Assembly (NCBI GenBank): GCA_900708905.1
Contig: CAADRB010000001.1
Coordinates: 246,697 to 310,696 of the forward strand
DNA: 64,000 bases
Direction: 5' to 3'
DNA from: Hymenolepis diminuta
Lineage: Eukaryota; Platyhelminthes; Cestoda; Cyclophyllidea; Hymenolepididae
Positions 48,530 through 61,088 of this stretch are shown here, one piece after another (within the stretch, counting starts at the first letter, position 1; every line of letters begins with the position of its first letter). Both the position numbers and the translations under genes were made by a program. The notes under the pieces were generated by a model, which was not told the origin of the DNA, searched no databases, and saw only the letters and a program-made list of their open reading frames with translations.

Positions 48530-51500
48530 GTCATGTAACTTTAAAAAAATAATTTGACTAAAATAAAAGAAAGCATTCTTGACTCTTTCTTGATTTCGTT
48601 ATTTATAAGGGGGAATGATGGGCTTCATGACTTAGGTGTTTTCTGAATTACAGATATCACTCTTTCTATCTAAACGTATGTGTCTTAATTGAAATTTTAA
48701 AAAGGAAATATGCCTAAGAGGAAAACCAAAGACCGGCGTACTCGTCAGCAGGTTTTGTATTTTAGAATAATACGCAAGAATACACTAGTGGTTCATTTAG
48801 TATTTCACCCATTTTAGCAAAAGCGAAAGAAATTGATATGATAGGAAAAACTAAAACGTCTAGACCACTAGAAAATCGATACGAACACGAGTGCATCTGC
48901 ACTTAATAAGAAGATTTCTGCTCACACAAATGATTTTAGAAAATCGACGCATTCACGGTTCAATGATAGTGCATCCTGGTACGCTAATGTATAAGGAAAA
49001 TCGATCAAGAATTTACATTACTGCAGAATAGAGCGAGAATTATCAATTAATCCTCCTAGGGCAAAGCAATCACTAAAAGTCTGAAAATTCTCCCCGAGTG
49101 AAATCTAGTGATTTCGACTAGGTTTAAAATGGCCTTACTTATTTCATCTACCTGGTCATTCATTTAAGAAGATACATAGGTGAGAATCAAAGTGAGATGG
49201 CCACATATTAAATGCAAACAAACCGTGAACATGTTCTGAATATTGTGGACATGAACTCATACAGAAACCCAGGAATCAAATAATTTAAATTGAGCATTGA
49301 AATCCTTGAATATCACAATTTGATTCATGCCTTTTGTGAAAAGTAGACATTGAAGCTGATCGCAAACAAGTAGCCATGTCTGAAGGGTAGTTTGTCGTGT
49401 GATCCGACACATAGAGCTTGAATGCCACAGTCAAGTTATCTATTTGTTATTTCACAATCTCATACCCAAATGTTTCGAGTTTCAAGATGTAATCTGCTGA
49501 TTCATTTTCGCGCTATTTCTTTCACTCAAAATATTCCCTGATCGTTCTGTTCTTTGGTGTTTTGTTCATTTCTATCTTATTCCTCACCTTTAATTTGAAG
49601 TCGTGAGTGAGGTAATTTTTAACCTAAATTGACCCTTCGAAGAACTCTAAAAATATATTCTGCATAGAGTAGACTCAAGAAAACCATAAGTTATTCATTT
49701 GTTAAAGGAAATTGTGTGATAAAGCGCGTGCACACTACCTATTTTTCCTGCCACTTTGAAGTTCGTAAATTAATAAGTGATAAGGTTTCTTACCGCAACC
49801 TTTAAGTAGCTATCCTTAATCGTTACGGAGATAATGCAGCGAAAGATGCGAAAGAGAAAGGCATTTCTCAGCTCAGACGCGAATTTTAATCTGGTTTTGT
49901 ACAGGTCGTACAAGATCACATTCGAATTACGCAAACATAAATATAAACCTGAATTATGTGAAGCCCGAAGGTTTATTCAAGGACACTTGTTTTCTGCAAG
50001 AAGATACGAATCCGTTACACCAAGGCAAATCTCCTTACAATCCTAAAGATCGCTCTTATGGCTACAATTAGACAACCGCCTTTCCAAGTCAGGCACAACA
50101 CGAAATTTAATTATGACTCTTAAATATACTAACGGGCTAATAAAACAAATATAGAGGAAATATAGCAGACGTAAATAATAGTAATATTTTTTTAAGGGGA
50201 ACTATTTAATAAAATATTTTTCTCTAATCAAAATAATGTTCCGACTTGACATACTGTTAGCCATCGGGCAAATTGTTACCTAGGAATAGGAAGTAATCTT
50301 AGCCAGTAGCCTTGTCAGCTAATATGGGGACACTTACATGAACAGTGATCAATGAGAAGCTAGTAACTGGGACATACTCAACTAACTTCCATGCTATTCG
50401 GGAGAAGGTAGTGGCCATAGTGGCAAGACGATCACTTGCAATCACATTTATACCTTTTGAAGCTTCTTAGTCCATCCCTCTATTTTCATGCTACTATGAC
50501 CCTTATATCAATTTATTATATTTCGAATTATCTAATAATAGTTCTCATTAAAATATTAATTAAACAATGCTTTCTACAATACTCTGACTGTTCTGTTGGT
50601 CTGATGGATAATCAATAAAAATTTCGCCGCAATTCAGTCAGGATGGAGGAGATATGAGTCAACATGTGCATTTCTAGTTTCCAAGATCTTAACTGTTCTG
50701 TCAGGCCATTTGATTTGTCTTTAATTGTAAGTATAACCGACTGTGATGCTGTTTATGCCAGCCTTCTTCAGTGTATTACATAGAATTATGTTTCCCTATT
50801 TTCACATCAGGAATAAATTAAAATTTTTCATTGATTATATGCAGCTTTTGCTTTTTTAAAATTCAGCGTCAAGATTGTATTCAAGATACACATTCCAATG
50901 ATACCTATACAAGTAAAGAACCTGTTCAAAAGTTAATTCGGAACATGTAGGGCCTGGCCAAAATGAAGGATAGGATAGTGGATAGTTGTTCAGGAAACGT
51001 GGTTCAGCTAACTGGAAGTTGAAGATCAGGAATGAAAGCAGAATGAATAATGAGGCTAATTACCTTTCTTCCCTTTTAAATAATGTTAAATAATGTTCAT
51101 AGGCTAAATACATTTGTTGTGGAGATGATTGAACTAAGAAACTAAATTATGTGGGGTATATAGTAAAATTATTGTCATTATTATTGTTATTTTATATGTG
51201 TGTAACACTTTCACTTAGAGGCAATTGGCAACCATTTTGTTGTTTAATTTTATATGTAACCTTAGATTTCACTTCTTGTATATCTATTGTTATTTGGTAT
51301 TTTAAAGTCAGATATTGTGAAGCATACAAAGAACTACTTTCTCATATAGTGGTCGACGAGGAAAAATGGGACTGAATAAAACAACATTATACCCAGTAGT
51401 GAAGTCGTCGCAATAGTGTCAATGATAGACGAAAACGGGATGAGTGGAATCTACTCCCGATTCTGTTGCAAACCGGTAGTCTCTTTATAAAAGCCTCTAC

Positions 51501-51802
51501 AGGTGTGATAATGATAAAACTACTCTTGCCATCATATCCATATTTGTCAATTTTCTCAATTTTTTGGTTCTAAACATAAGTTGACCACTACATTACCACT
51601 TGTTCGGTTAGCGTTTGAAAGGTTACCGATTAGTAATTTTCTCCCAATTTATAACTAAGAGCCAGCGTCTATGATCAAACAAATGCACTATCTGTGACAA
51701 AGTTGGTGAATATAATGAAACGGTAAGTAACTAGTGACACAATAAAGCCTGAAATTCAAACCATGGCTTAATTATAGAGAAAGTACAGTTGCATATTATA
51801 TA
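48530..51802. other. Intergenic stretch between the Rab11-FIP gene and mariner copy 2
   Basis: No convincing gene. A frame near 51151-51375 is rich in hydrophobic residues, but it has no upstream ATG and no visible splice context. Nothing else stands out. Confidence 0.45.
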
Positions 51803-53196
51803 CAGGGTGCGTAAGGCATCTGAGGACACCTTACGCACTTTTGGAAAAACAGAAAATGAAACTGTTAATGGTTGAAATTTGCAATTTCTTGTAACAAAAC
51901 AAATCGACATAATGTTAACCTAAGTTTTATTCTACATATCCTTCGGCTTCTATCACCGACTCAATTCAATTCCGAAAGCGAATGCAAGCTTTGATCAGCT
52001 GGTCTTCATTGGTGTCCTCAATTGCTTGGGTTACTGTTTCCATGAGAGAGAATTTGGTGTTATGAGGGTGCTTATTAACGTCCTTCTCAACCATGCCTCG
52101 CTCTATATGTAATAATCGAAAGGATTAGGATCTAGTGAATTGGGAGGTGGTGATAAGTTTGTTGTAACATGATGATGAAAATTCTCGGCCATCCATCCAA
52201 CCCTGGGTTTTGAGAGCTTTATGGGATGGAGTCGAATCTTATTGGGAGATANNNNNNNNNNNNNNNNNNNNNNNNNNNNNNNNNNNNNNNNNNNNNNNNN
52301 NNNNNNNNNNNNNNNNNNNNNNNNNNNNNNNNNNNNNNNNNNNNNNNNNNNNNNNNNNNNNNNNNNNNNNNNNNNNNNNNNNNNNNNNNNNNNNNNNNNN
52401 NNNNNNNNNNNNNNNNNNNNNNNNNNNNNNNNNNNNNNNNNNNNNNNNNNNNNNNNNNNNNNNNNNNNNNNNNNNNNNNNNNNNNNNNNNNNNNNNNNNN
52501 NNNNNNNNNNNNNNNNNNNNNNNNNNNNNNNNNNNNNNNNNNNNNNNNNNNNNNNNNNNNNNNNNNNNNNNNNNNNNNNNNNNNNNNNNNNNNNNNNNNN
52601 NNNNNNNNNNNNNNNNNNNNNNNNNNNNNNNNNNNNNNNNNNNNNNNNNNNNNNNNNNNNNNNNNNNNNNNNNNNNNNNNNNNNNNNNNNNNNNNNNNNN
52701 NNNNNNNNNNNNNNNNNNNNNNNNNNNNNNNNNNNNNNNNNNNNNNNNNNNNNNNNNNNNNNNNNNNNNNNNNNNNNNNNNNNNNNNNNNNNNNNNNNNN
52801 NNNNNNNNNNNNNNNNNNNNNNNNNNNNNNNNNNNNNNNNNNNNNNNNNNNNNNNNNNNNNNNNNNNNNNNNNNNNNNNNNNNNNNNNNNNNNNNNNNNN
52901 NNNNNNNNNNNNNNNNNNNNNNNNNNNNNNNNNNNNNNNNNNNNNNNNNNNNNNNNNNNNNNNNNNNNNNNNNNNNNNNNNNNNNNNNNNNNNNNNNNNN
53001 NNNNNNNNNNNNNNNNNNNNNNNNNNNNNNNNNNNNNNNNNNNNNNNNNNNNNNNNNNNNNNNNNNNNNNNNNNNNNNNNNNNNNNNNNNNNNNNNNNNN
53101 NNNNNNNNNNNNNNNNNNNNNNNNNNNNNNNNNNNNNNNNNNTGGTTTTAATTACAAAAATATAAGTGGCCTCAGATATCTCTGGCACCTTACGCA
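51803..53196 (-). mobile_element. Mariner transposon, copy 2, interior unsequenced
   Basis: The left 428 bases (51824-52251) match copy 1 (30721-31148) base for base as far as I compared. The right end after the gap also matches, with a few differences. Both outer ends are present here: GTGCGTAAGGCATCTGAGG on the left and, inverted on the right, CCTCAGATATCTCTGGCACC then TTACGCA. Both are flanked by TATA, consistent with the TA target duplication of mariners. The visible minus-strand coding part carries [14 protein letters not shown] and then a stop, as in copy 1. Confidence 0.8.
52252..53142. other. Assembly gap (891 N)
   Basis: A run of N inside mariner copy 2. The matching interior of copy 1 is 886 bases (31149-32034), so the gap is almost exactly the missing middle of the transposon. 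Open frames spanning the N run are artefacts. Confidence 0.97.
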
Positions 53197-53204
53197 TATA
53201 TATA

Positions 53205-53228
53205 GGGGGGTGGGGGGAGGGGGGGGGG
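53205..53228 (+). repeat. G-run with quadruplex potential
   Basis: G6-T-G6-A-G10, eight bases after the right end of mariner copy 2. Each long G tract can be split into two shorter ones, so at least four G-triplets with one-base loops are available on the plus strand. Confidence 0.75.
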
Positions 53229-53663
53229 ATTATGTGCTTGGTTTAGCAGAGAGTTTTTCCGGGTATGGGTACAAAAGGACAGATTCCAACGACACAATGC
53301 TCGAGGAGAAATTTATGTCCACTGAATTTCATAGATTCAATATTTCATGTCACTTCCAATTAGAACTCTAAGGTAGTTTGAATAGCCAGGAATCTGTAAG
53401 ATATTTATTTATTCTCATATTCACATGTTTGCTTATTCCTCATCCAAACTGATTTGTAAATTACTTGTTACGTGACGTTTGACAATTAAAATATCTTTTA
53501 TAAAATCAAACCTAATTATTTGCTTAATATGAAAATAATACTCAACTGATTTGACATTGGAAATAAGCTCTACCTTATTTCTTCATTCCCTTTCATATAT
53601 TTATGCATGATTTAATTTAATAAAAAAAGGTGCGCTCATTTATAATAAATATATTAGCCATTA

Positions 53664-54090
53664 CATAAATTATAAACGAGGGAGCAAAGGAAGCAAGTAA
53701 GCAAGGAGGTGAGGAAGCAAGCAGAGAAGAAAAGAAGAACTATTACATACTCGAAATCCTTGAAGGATTTCTCACTTATCACTATTTCAACCTAGCACAA
53801 ACCTACCTTTTCACAAATCCCATCACAGCAGAGGAAGAGTAGAGGAACTGCTAAAGACATTTAAGCCCTACATTCTTGATAGAGCCATACTAAATGATCA
53901 AACTATCACAGCTAAAGTCCTAACTCCTTCTATCGCTAATCTGAAGATTCTAAAGAAAATCTCAACCGAAGAAAATGATAAGATAGAAGAACCGCTAATA
54001 ACGCTGCATATGAAGAAACTCCACAAATTTTTGACACCATTAGCTACATCCAAAGTCAAAGAGCAAAGACTTCTCTTAGATGGAAGTTAA
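53664..54090 (+). pseudogene. Frameshifted coding relic, family unknown
   Basis: Two abutting frames read like protein. The first runs from about 53664 to the TAG at 53840 and is Lys/Glu/Ala-rich before a segment starting YYILEILEGFLTYHYF and ending FTNPITAEEE. The second starts in another frame at 53839 (VEELLKTFKPYILDRAILND) and runs 83 codons to the TAA at 54088. A one-base frame change at 53838-53842 would merge them. There is no ATG at the start and no GT-AG intron at the junction. I do not recognise the family. Likely a broken gene or mobile-element remnant; a sequencing error in a real exon is possible. Confidence 0.4.
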
Positions 54091-55492
54091 CGAAAATTTA
54101 AAAAATAGATGAAAGTCACGTTTTCAACAGCATCGAGAACGAACCAGGATAATGAGTTGTGTACATCTTACAGCAAACATTTTAAAATCTGAGGATAAAG
54201 GACAAAAACAAGTTGGAAAATTAAAAATGGCGAGGACTAAGCAACTGTTTCAACCCACGAGCAGAATGATGAAGAAACAATAACGAGAGAATAAAGATGG
54301 GGTCAATTAAGACAAAACAGCAGCGTGTAGCTGAAATAACATCGATAAAAGTAGAGTGAAAAGCAGAAACCGAAGATACTGAGTAAAGTAGAGTTGCAAC
54401 AAGATGGTCCATTTAAATGAAATGGTATTTTCATTGAGAATTAATGAGGATTGTGATTTCTTTACTGTAAGCGTCTCGATTTTAGTTTCTATTTAACCAT
54501 TGTGGCTGATAAAGAGGTCAAAAGGTCTTGCGCAGAGCAGAGAATTTAATCATGCTGTATTGTTTCATACCACATGCAAACACTTGTTGAGGTCATAACA
54601 TCCACACTGCTCCAACCCTTATGCAATACCATTTTTATGGACGCCAAAACAGTCAGCTCAATTCCAAGTATAATAAGTCGGTTTTTGTACTCCATATGAA
54701 TATTGTCTCTCTTACGCTCTCGTTTCCCTCCCACTTCTATCTCTAACTACTTCTACCCCTCATTCATTTTAGTGCTGTCTGGTCACTTTACAAATCTGGG
54801 TCTTCCAATATCTGGGGAGAAGTATTTTCAATCTATAGGCTGTAGGAAGATTTATAGTTTTGTAAGAAAATCTACCGCAGGATATTTGAATCGCGTCTCA
54901 GTCCACATTCAAGCCAACAACGAGTTTGAAACATCGCATCTTATTTAATTTTGTTTATTTATCCTATCAAGGAGGCTCTTATTTAAATATAAATCCCGCT
55001 AAACAGCTTTGACTTAATTTTCTAAAACAGAAGAAAAGAAGAAAAGATGTACAGATTAAACAGTTAAACTCCGAATATGTATTAAATTTAGTTGCGGACT
55101 TTGCCTATAAAGTTAAAATGTCAAATTTATTTTTGAATGCCTCCTAACTATGGTTCTATTAGTCAGCGGACATATTTGTTGGATTTTATTAAAAGATTGC
55201 CCGCTTTACTTTCATCCTTTACCATAATAATGTTAACGATAATTTCTCAAAACCGCTTTCTAAGCTGCCATGAACATGACTCAGGCTCTGGACATTTATT
55301 GCTTAACTGGTTCCCCATGTCACTCAGTCAGTTGCCAAAACTAAGAGTGCATAGAATGAAATAATCTTAAACGATCAGCACTAGGTAATATACGTAAACA
55401 CTATAATTAGATGAAAGAATATTATTTAAAATTGATTCAAATCATTTATAGGCAAATGATAGACTTATATCGAAATTCAACAATTCTAGATT
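54091..55492. other. Intergenic stretch between two coding relics
   Basis: No gene recognised. The part to about 54400 is A-rich on the plus strand, with broken Lys/Glu-type frames that may be the decayed continuation of the relic before it. Confidence 0.35.
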
Positions 55493-55742
55493 ATGAAAAA
55501 TCTGCGGGAGGAAAACGGAGACAGCGACTTGTATCCTCGATGTGTGGGACTAGTTCGCATCACCGATGCGTTATATCAGAAAGTTAAACAGGAGAATGCC
55601 TTATCCTTAATCCCTGTGACATTTAAGTTTTAGTGGTTCATTCGAACCGAAAGAAACACATGATTACGCTATTAATGATGGAAGTGACGGGAATATGGAA
55701 TCCGGCCAACTGATTTACAAAGAGCTAAGTGATAAATACTAG
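55493..55742 (+). pseudogene. Second frameshifted coding relic, family unknown
   Basis: An ATG at 55493 opens 46 codons (MKNLREENGDSDLYPRCVGL and on to LSLIPVTFKF) ending in TAG at 55631. One base later, in the next frame, a 36-codon frame continues from 55632 with SGSFEPKETHDYAINDGSDG and ends at the TAG at 55740. Removing one T from the TTT-T run at the junction would join them. After that stop, the same frame stays open again with QGAKKNACKW. Composition is protein-like and GC is higher than in the flanks. No family recognised. Probably a decayed gene or retrocopy. Confidence 0.4.
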
Positions 55743-58700
55743 CAAGGAGCAAAGAAGAATGCCTGTAAATGGCTACGAATACACAGACCAATCACTACGG
55801 CGATGGCTTCAATCCGAATCGTGATGACGACCAACACTAGCAATTGATCTTATCAATTAATTGTAGAGAACTGAGAACTACAAGTCCGCTGATAAGCTGG
55901 TCAATGTGGCGACCCATCAGAGTTCTTTATTTTCCGAGTTAAGCCATTAATAGGCATGCAAAGTCTCTTTATAACCTGGAATTATTAATAATGGTGTCTA
56001 GATTTTATTTTTTGTCAGAAGGTAAATAGTGGGGGAGAGAAGGGAGTACGAGTATACAAAAATTCTCAAGCAGATCGTGCCATTGGACGCTGGAGTAACT
56101 CGATAGTATCCGTGGCCCCTCGGATGCTGGTCATCTCTTCTTTCAGGCAGGGAGGATGTAATCATAAAAAGGGTAGAACGTGATTGGGTGGTTAAATAAC
56201 ACAGCCGTTCTACTTGGCTGGTGAGGTTATAAGCATACACCGCTCTGGTTCATAATACCCGTCTTCACACATGCCACCCATGGTACCTTAATATGACCTC
56301 TTTATCGCAACTTCGTTTCCACTTGATTCGTGTTGACACTTGTTTTCTTCTCTTTTTATTTCCTTCCTCTTTCACTCATTTCTTCCTTTTGTTTAATATA
56401 CACGTAGTCCGCTTAACTCTTGAATTTCTCATTTGGAAAAGACTGCTGCATTTGGATAGGCTTTAGGAAGATCATTTGTTCAGTTTGAGGACATCCATTC
56501 TAATTTCTAACTACTCCTAAAGTAGTTTTACCATTGGATTCATCGCTACTTTAAGGCCATCTTCCGTAATTAAAACATTGGAATACTTTTCTCCACTTAA
56601 TTTAAATTAAAAAGGGTTTCTTAACTGGGTCTATTTTGGGATGAAGAAAGATGTCATAGAGAATATGTGTACGGGAAATCGTTATTAAAACATTTTTCTT
56701 TGAACTAATATGAAATTTGCTAGAATTTCGTAATCAATGTTAAAAAAAGGAAGGTCACATCAATTCGATTTATTACATATCTAATCATATGGCTATTTCT
56801 AACTACGTATAATGCTTTATAAAATCCTGTAATACTTCAAATGAATCACGCACCTTGAGTCAGTAAAACTAATGACGCAGTTTTATTGAACCTCGGGATT
56901 ACTTTGCTTCAAAATGATCATAAATTGATCATCGTATTTGAAATTGAGGGTTTTCCGAAATAAGTTTATAGAAATATATACCACAGTTATATTTCACTAA
57001 CTCAATAGTTGGTGAAATCGCCTCATTACATAGCCAATAATAAACCTGCACCTGATATTGCCAAGATTTTTTTAATTGCATATGGTAAAAATGAGTGCTC
57101 AGCAAATTAATTCTGATTTTTGAATACAAATTAAGAAGGTAGTCTCACCATCTCATCATCTTTCATCTCAATAATGATAATAAAAATAAAAAATCGTTCG
57201 TTAATATATAAAGCGAGCAAAAAGGACGCTAATCGGCCAAGCAGATGCATAACTTTAAATCTCTTAATTCTGGGAAGAAGATAAGGAGATCCGGAATTTT
57301 TCCTTGTTCTAACATAAATTTCCACTCATAAGGTTTTTTTAGGATTATCCGTCGGCATCCTTCAAATTGAATATACACATAATCATCAGTCAAAGGCAGA
57401 CGTCAGGATCGGGGATGACATTCTGATACTTGACGTCATATCCACTCTTGCCTATTGTAAGACTTTAAACATCGGAAAACATCGTAGCTGTTAATTACGC
57501 CACTAGGTATTAAGCTTAAACATAGTTATATCTAAAAGCAACAGTTTCGTGCTATTATCTTTACGCTCCCTTGTGGTTTGTTAGATTGCAATGACAATTT
57601 CTTTTACGTCAATTTTGATACTAAATTAAATGAAATGGAAAATCTGGTTCAATAAGCCAACCCACGGCGTTAAAACTAAATTATTTTTACCTGACTTTCT
57701 AAAAAAAGGGGTATTCACGAAGAACTAAGTACTCACAAAACTTATTAATTTACTCAAAAATTAACAAAATTAAACGGTTTTGCATATCCTATAAACGACA
57801 TTCTTTTAACCCTCTTAATTTCATTAAAAGAAAATTAATTTATGGGTAGGAAAACTGTATTCTGATTTCAAATATGCAGACTATTGATTTGTTGCGGATA
57901 AAAAATTTCAATTAGTTGAAAATGATTGATCCTTACTGGAGTGCCTGCATTTATGTTCTACACAGCTATTAAAGGACGCGATTTTATCGCCATCCCTACA
58001 TCGTTATCTGACAAACGCCTAAAGCAATTCGTGATGATTAGGTACTACACCCCCCCTTTGAACTACTTAATCGCCTTGTGTTTATTTCTAAACGCCAGGT
58101 GGAATTCCGAGGTGTTTTAACTATTTCAACAGTCAGCTTGATATCTCCAAATACGCCCCCGATTTCCACCAGAAATCTACGAAATCCCCTACTTTTCAAT
58201 CCCTATCAGCAAATTCCAACAAGAACCTCAAATCAGCTCCGATACTTCATCTACCTTCTGCATTTGCAGCTCTCTTTTTCTCACAGCTACTTCCCAATGA
58301 AGTAATATCCCTGCTAAACCTTTTGCCCTCTTCCAACTCTGTAGTTCTACATTTGATGATCCTAGCATCAACCTACTACAAATGATGACTATAGTCTTAT
58401 CTCATAATAAATTAATGAGGGAATTTTTGCATTTTCTTATTGGTCTTAATTACATAGTCAGTAAAAGTGGACCACACCTTTATTGCACATATTAGCATGT
58501 AGATATTTGTAACTGTGAACAATCCTTTTTAGTTTTTATAAGACATAACTGAAAACTTGTATTCATGATTAATAAAATAAATGATACAGAAATATTTAGT
58601 CTATTTGAAGGAAGTTTATTTCAAAACTTTTCGACAGACAGCATTCCCTGCTTAAATGTAATGCTCTCAAACTATTTTAAAATTAAAATAATTTATCATC

Positions 58701-59499
58701 ATTGTCAATGCACAGCAAAAAAATTTTTCTGAATTTTGCCCATGGGAGAGCATCTGAACAAGGGGAACTGCAAACGAGTCCAATAAGATATGAAACAGGG
58801 AGAGGACCAACATTAAGCTGGTAATGATGTCAGGACACCGCAAGCCTTAATCTATTTGAATTCTGGAGCATTGAAGTCTGTATTTTCAAAAGAGAAAGTT
58901 CAGTTTGTGGTATCGGAATGTTCGATCCTTATAATTTGACTTCGATATTCGGATGTGGTATTATGGCAACAATATTAAGAGCTTAGTTATCGGTCGATTT
59001 ATTTCTGTGGTTGGTTATGCCACTTCGATCCATTAGTACTTTTTTTTACAGCCAAGATAATTATAAGTAAGTCACAGTTGATGAGAATGAGCATTCATCA
59101 CCATGCGATCTCATTCGCATTAATGTTTACTGCTGCTAAGTGGGGGAATAAGCGTTCGTTGAGTTCAGTATTTAAATAAAATTATGTTGTCACTGGTTTA
59201 TTACCTGTTCATTGAGAGTACAGTACAATTACATAGGCTCAGAGGGAAGAAAGGACGGAACGTTTATTATGAAAAGTAATTTGCTTGTTCAGGTTGGATA
59301 CGTAGGAAATGGTTGATTTATAATTTAATCAACGGCGAGATTGCGATCTCAGACACGGGCATGGAAATCCAATTCTCAATAAAACAGTGCACGGGGATGA
59401 GGCCTTTATCACTATTAAAACAAGGTTATTGAGTAATAGGAAGTATTCTGATCGTAAGCCGAAAATAAATTGCCTTAATTGTTCACCTATGTTTGACAA
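55743..59499. other. Intergenic stretch
   Basis: No gene I can support. The tract 57926-58310 is pyrimidine-rich with a hydrophobic frame, but it has no start codon or clear acceptor. Confidence 0.4.
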
Positions 59500-59690
59500 A
59501 TATTTCCATTATGCATTTATTAACATGCTTATCTGCAAAATCAGAGGATGCGGGTTCGATGCCTATCGGTGAATGGAATGGCCAACCGAATTGGCTAACT
59601 CTGCCTAATGAGAAAGGTAGGAAAATTCGTGTTTCTCATTAGGAAGGCTCTTAGATGCTATTTCTCTACCAAGATGAGTGTTGGAAAATG
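59500..59690 (+). mobile_element. tRNA-derived SINE, copy B
   Basis: A diverged relative of 30479-30720, here on the plus strand. The head has ATCAGAGGATGCGGGTTCGATGCC (B box GGGTTCGATGCC) and TATCGGTG. The body has AATTGGCTAACTC and AGGAAGGCTCTTAGATGCTATTTCTC, then ACCAAGATGAG. Shared order and spacing of these blocks define one family. Confidence 0.55.
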
Positions 59691-61082
59691 TTTTCCTGAA
59701 CAGATAATCGAATAGGCTGAACAGGCTTAAATTAAATTGAGAAATCTACAACATAACCAAATAATCAAATGTAAATCCTTGACACCCGAGTAAAGGATTG
59801 ATAATGATTCTGTTTTACATTATTTTTTTAATGTAAGAAAATTTTTAAAACCAGATCTGAAGAAAAAAAATCGAAAATCATATGCAGTCCTGCGTTGTAG
59901 AGGGAATCGCCTGATTATAAGGTTAGTCACAGGTGGTAATCTCAAGATTTATTTCATCATTATTAATACAAAAATAATGAGAACGAGTACTTCAAGTGAA
60001 CTTGTTTTTTATCTGATAATTTTGAGATTGTGGATATAACATCCATTTGTCTTCACAGAGCACTGTGGATAAATAACCAGTTTGATATCAGTGGATAGGT
60101 ATATTTTTCCAATGGTAGAATGAAAACCTCTATTAACCTCCTCTTCAATCCAAAGGAACGGCTCATCTCGTCTTCTCACGACTTCAATCCGGGGCGAGAA
60201 GTATTTGCAGTCATGGTATCTAGCAAGGGTGATATGAAAAAAATCTCTTCCGGACAACACGACAGGAGTATGATTTTTTTTCCCTTAAGCTCACTTACGG
60301 AGTGTTTAAAACACGATCTGGAGAGAAAAGTTATCTTGAAATTATCTACCTCTGTTAATTCATATTCTGTGGTGATTTTGTAGTGTTTTCTTTGACTCCC
60401 AACGGTAGCGATTTCGCAAAAAAATTCTCTTAAGATGTTTATCGGATGATTTGAATCCTCTTTTACTAGTGACGCCCTTCAAACACCAAAAAAATCTGCG
60501 AGATCACTCTTTTTGTTTACTCTTGATTGGATGCCTGCACCTTAATCCCTCTCACAGTTCAATCCTGCTGGTGAGATGAAAAGCATCTCCATTCTATACC
60601 GGTGATTTTTAGAACGAATCCTATTCGTCGGATGCTAAACAGATTAAAATAAAAGAAAATTTCACAAGTTATGATAGATGATAATCAAAATCAGAGAAAA
60701 TAAGCATCCGCTTTTACCATTGACGATTATGAGAAAAAATCAGACAAATCAATGAGGCTCAAAATAAGCCTTGAAACTATACGTATCTGAAACATTACAG
60801 ATTTGAAAAGCATTAGTAAAAAATACCCTTAACGGCAGGTTTTAAACCTAAATAAGAAAAGGAAAACATTTTCAGGCAATAAAATAAACATTACAGATGA
60901 ATATTCCAAATACTGAAATTGGTATTTTAGTATGAATTCCGGACTAGTTAAATGAAGTAATATACACCAAATTTGGATGAAGAAAAGGAGCGGGTTATAT
61001 TTAGAATGTAAATGGCGATTAGACATAAGTGGCAAGTCATCGTCATTATCAAAGTAACGCACTGAATACAATAGAACTCTGA
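59691..61082. other. Intergenic stretch downstream of VPS28
   Basis: Overlapping frames on both strands at 60009-60383 do not show conserved motifs. No gene called. Confidence 0.4.
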
Positions 61083-61088
61083 TTTATT
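61083..61088 (-). promoter_or_regulatory. Poly(A) signal AATAAA overlapping the VPS28 stop codon
   Basis: The minus strand reads ATC-CAA-TAA-ATC, so the stop codon is part of AATAAA. No other minus-strand hexamer was noticed in the next 100 nt. If used, the 3' UTR would be only some 15-25 nt. Confidence 0.35.

Noticed and set aside
51151..51375. 74-codon frame with a signal-peptide-like start
   Set aside because: It begins with GTG, and the only ATG lies inside the hydrophobic stretch; no upstream acceptor seen.
52103..53371. Four long open frames of 313-381 codons on both strands
   Set aside because: They consist almost entirely of the N gap; only the mariner ends are real sequence.
57926..58305. 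Transporter-like hydrophobic peptide and a second overlapping frame
   Set aside because: In-frame stop directly before it, no ATG at the start, no clear acceptor. The resemblance to transporters is too vague.
60009..60383. Overlapping opposite-strand frames downstream of VPS28
   Set aside because: No motif, no splice context, and each is explained by the other strand's composition.
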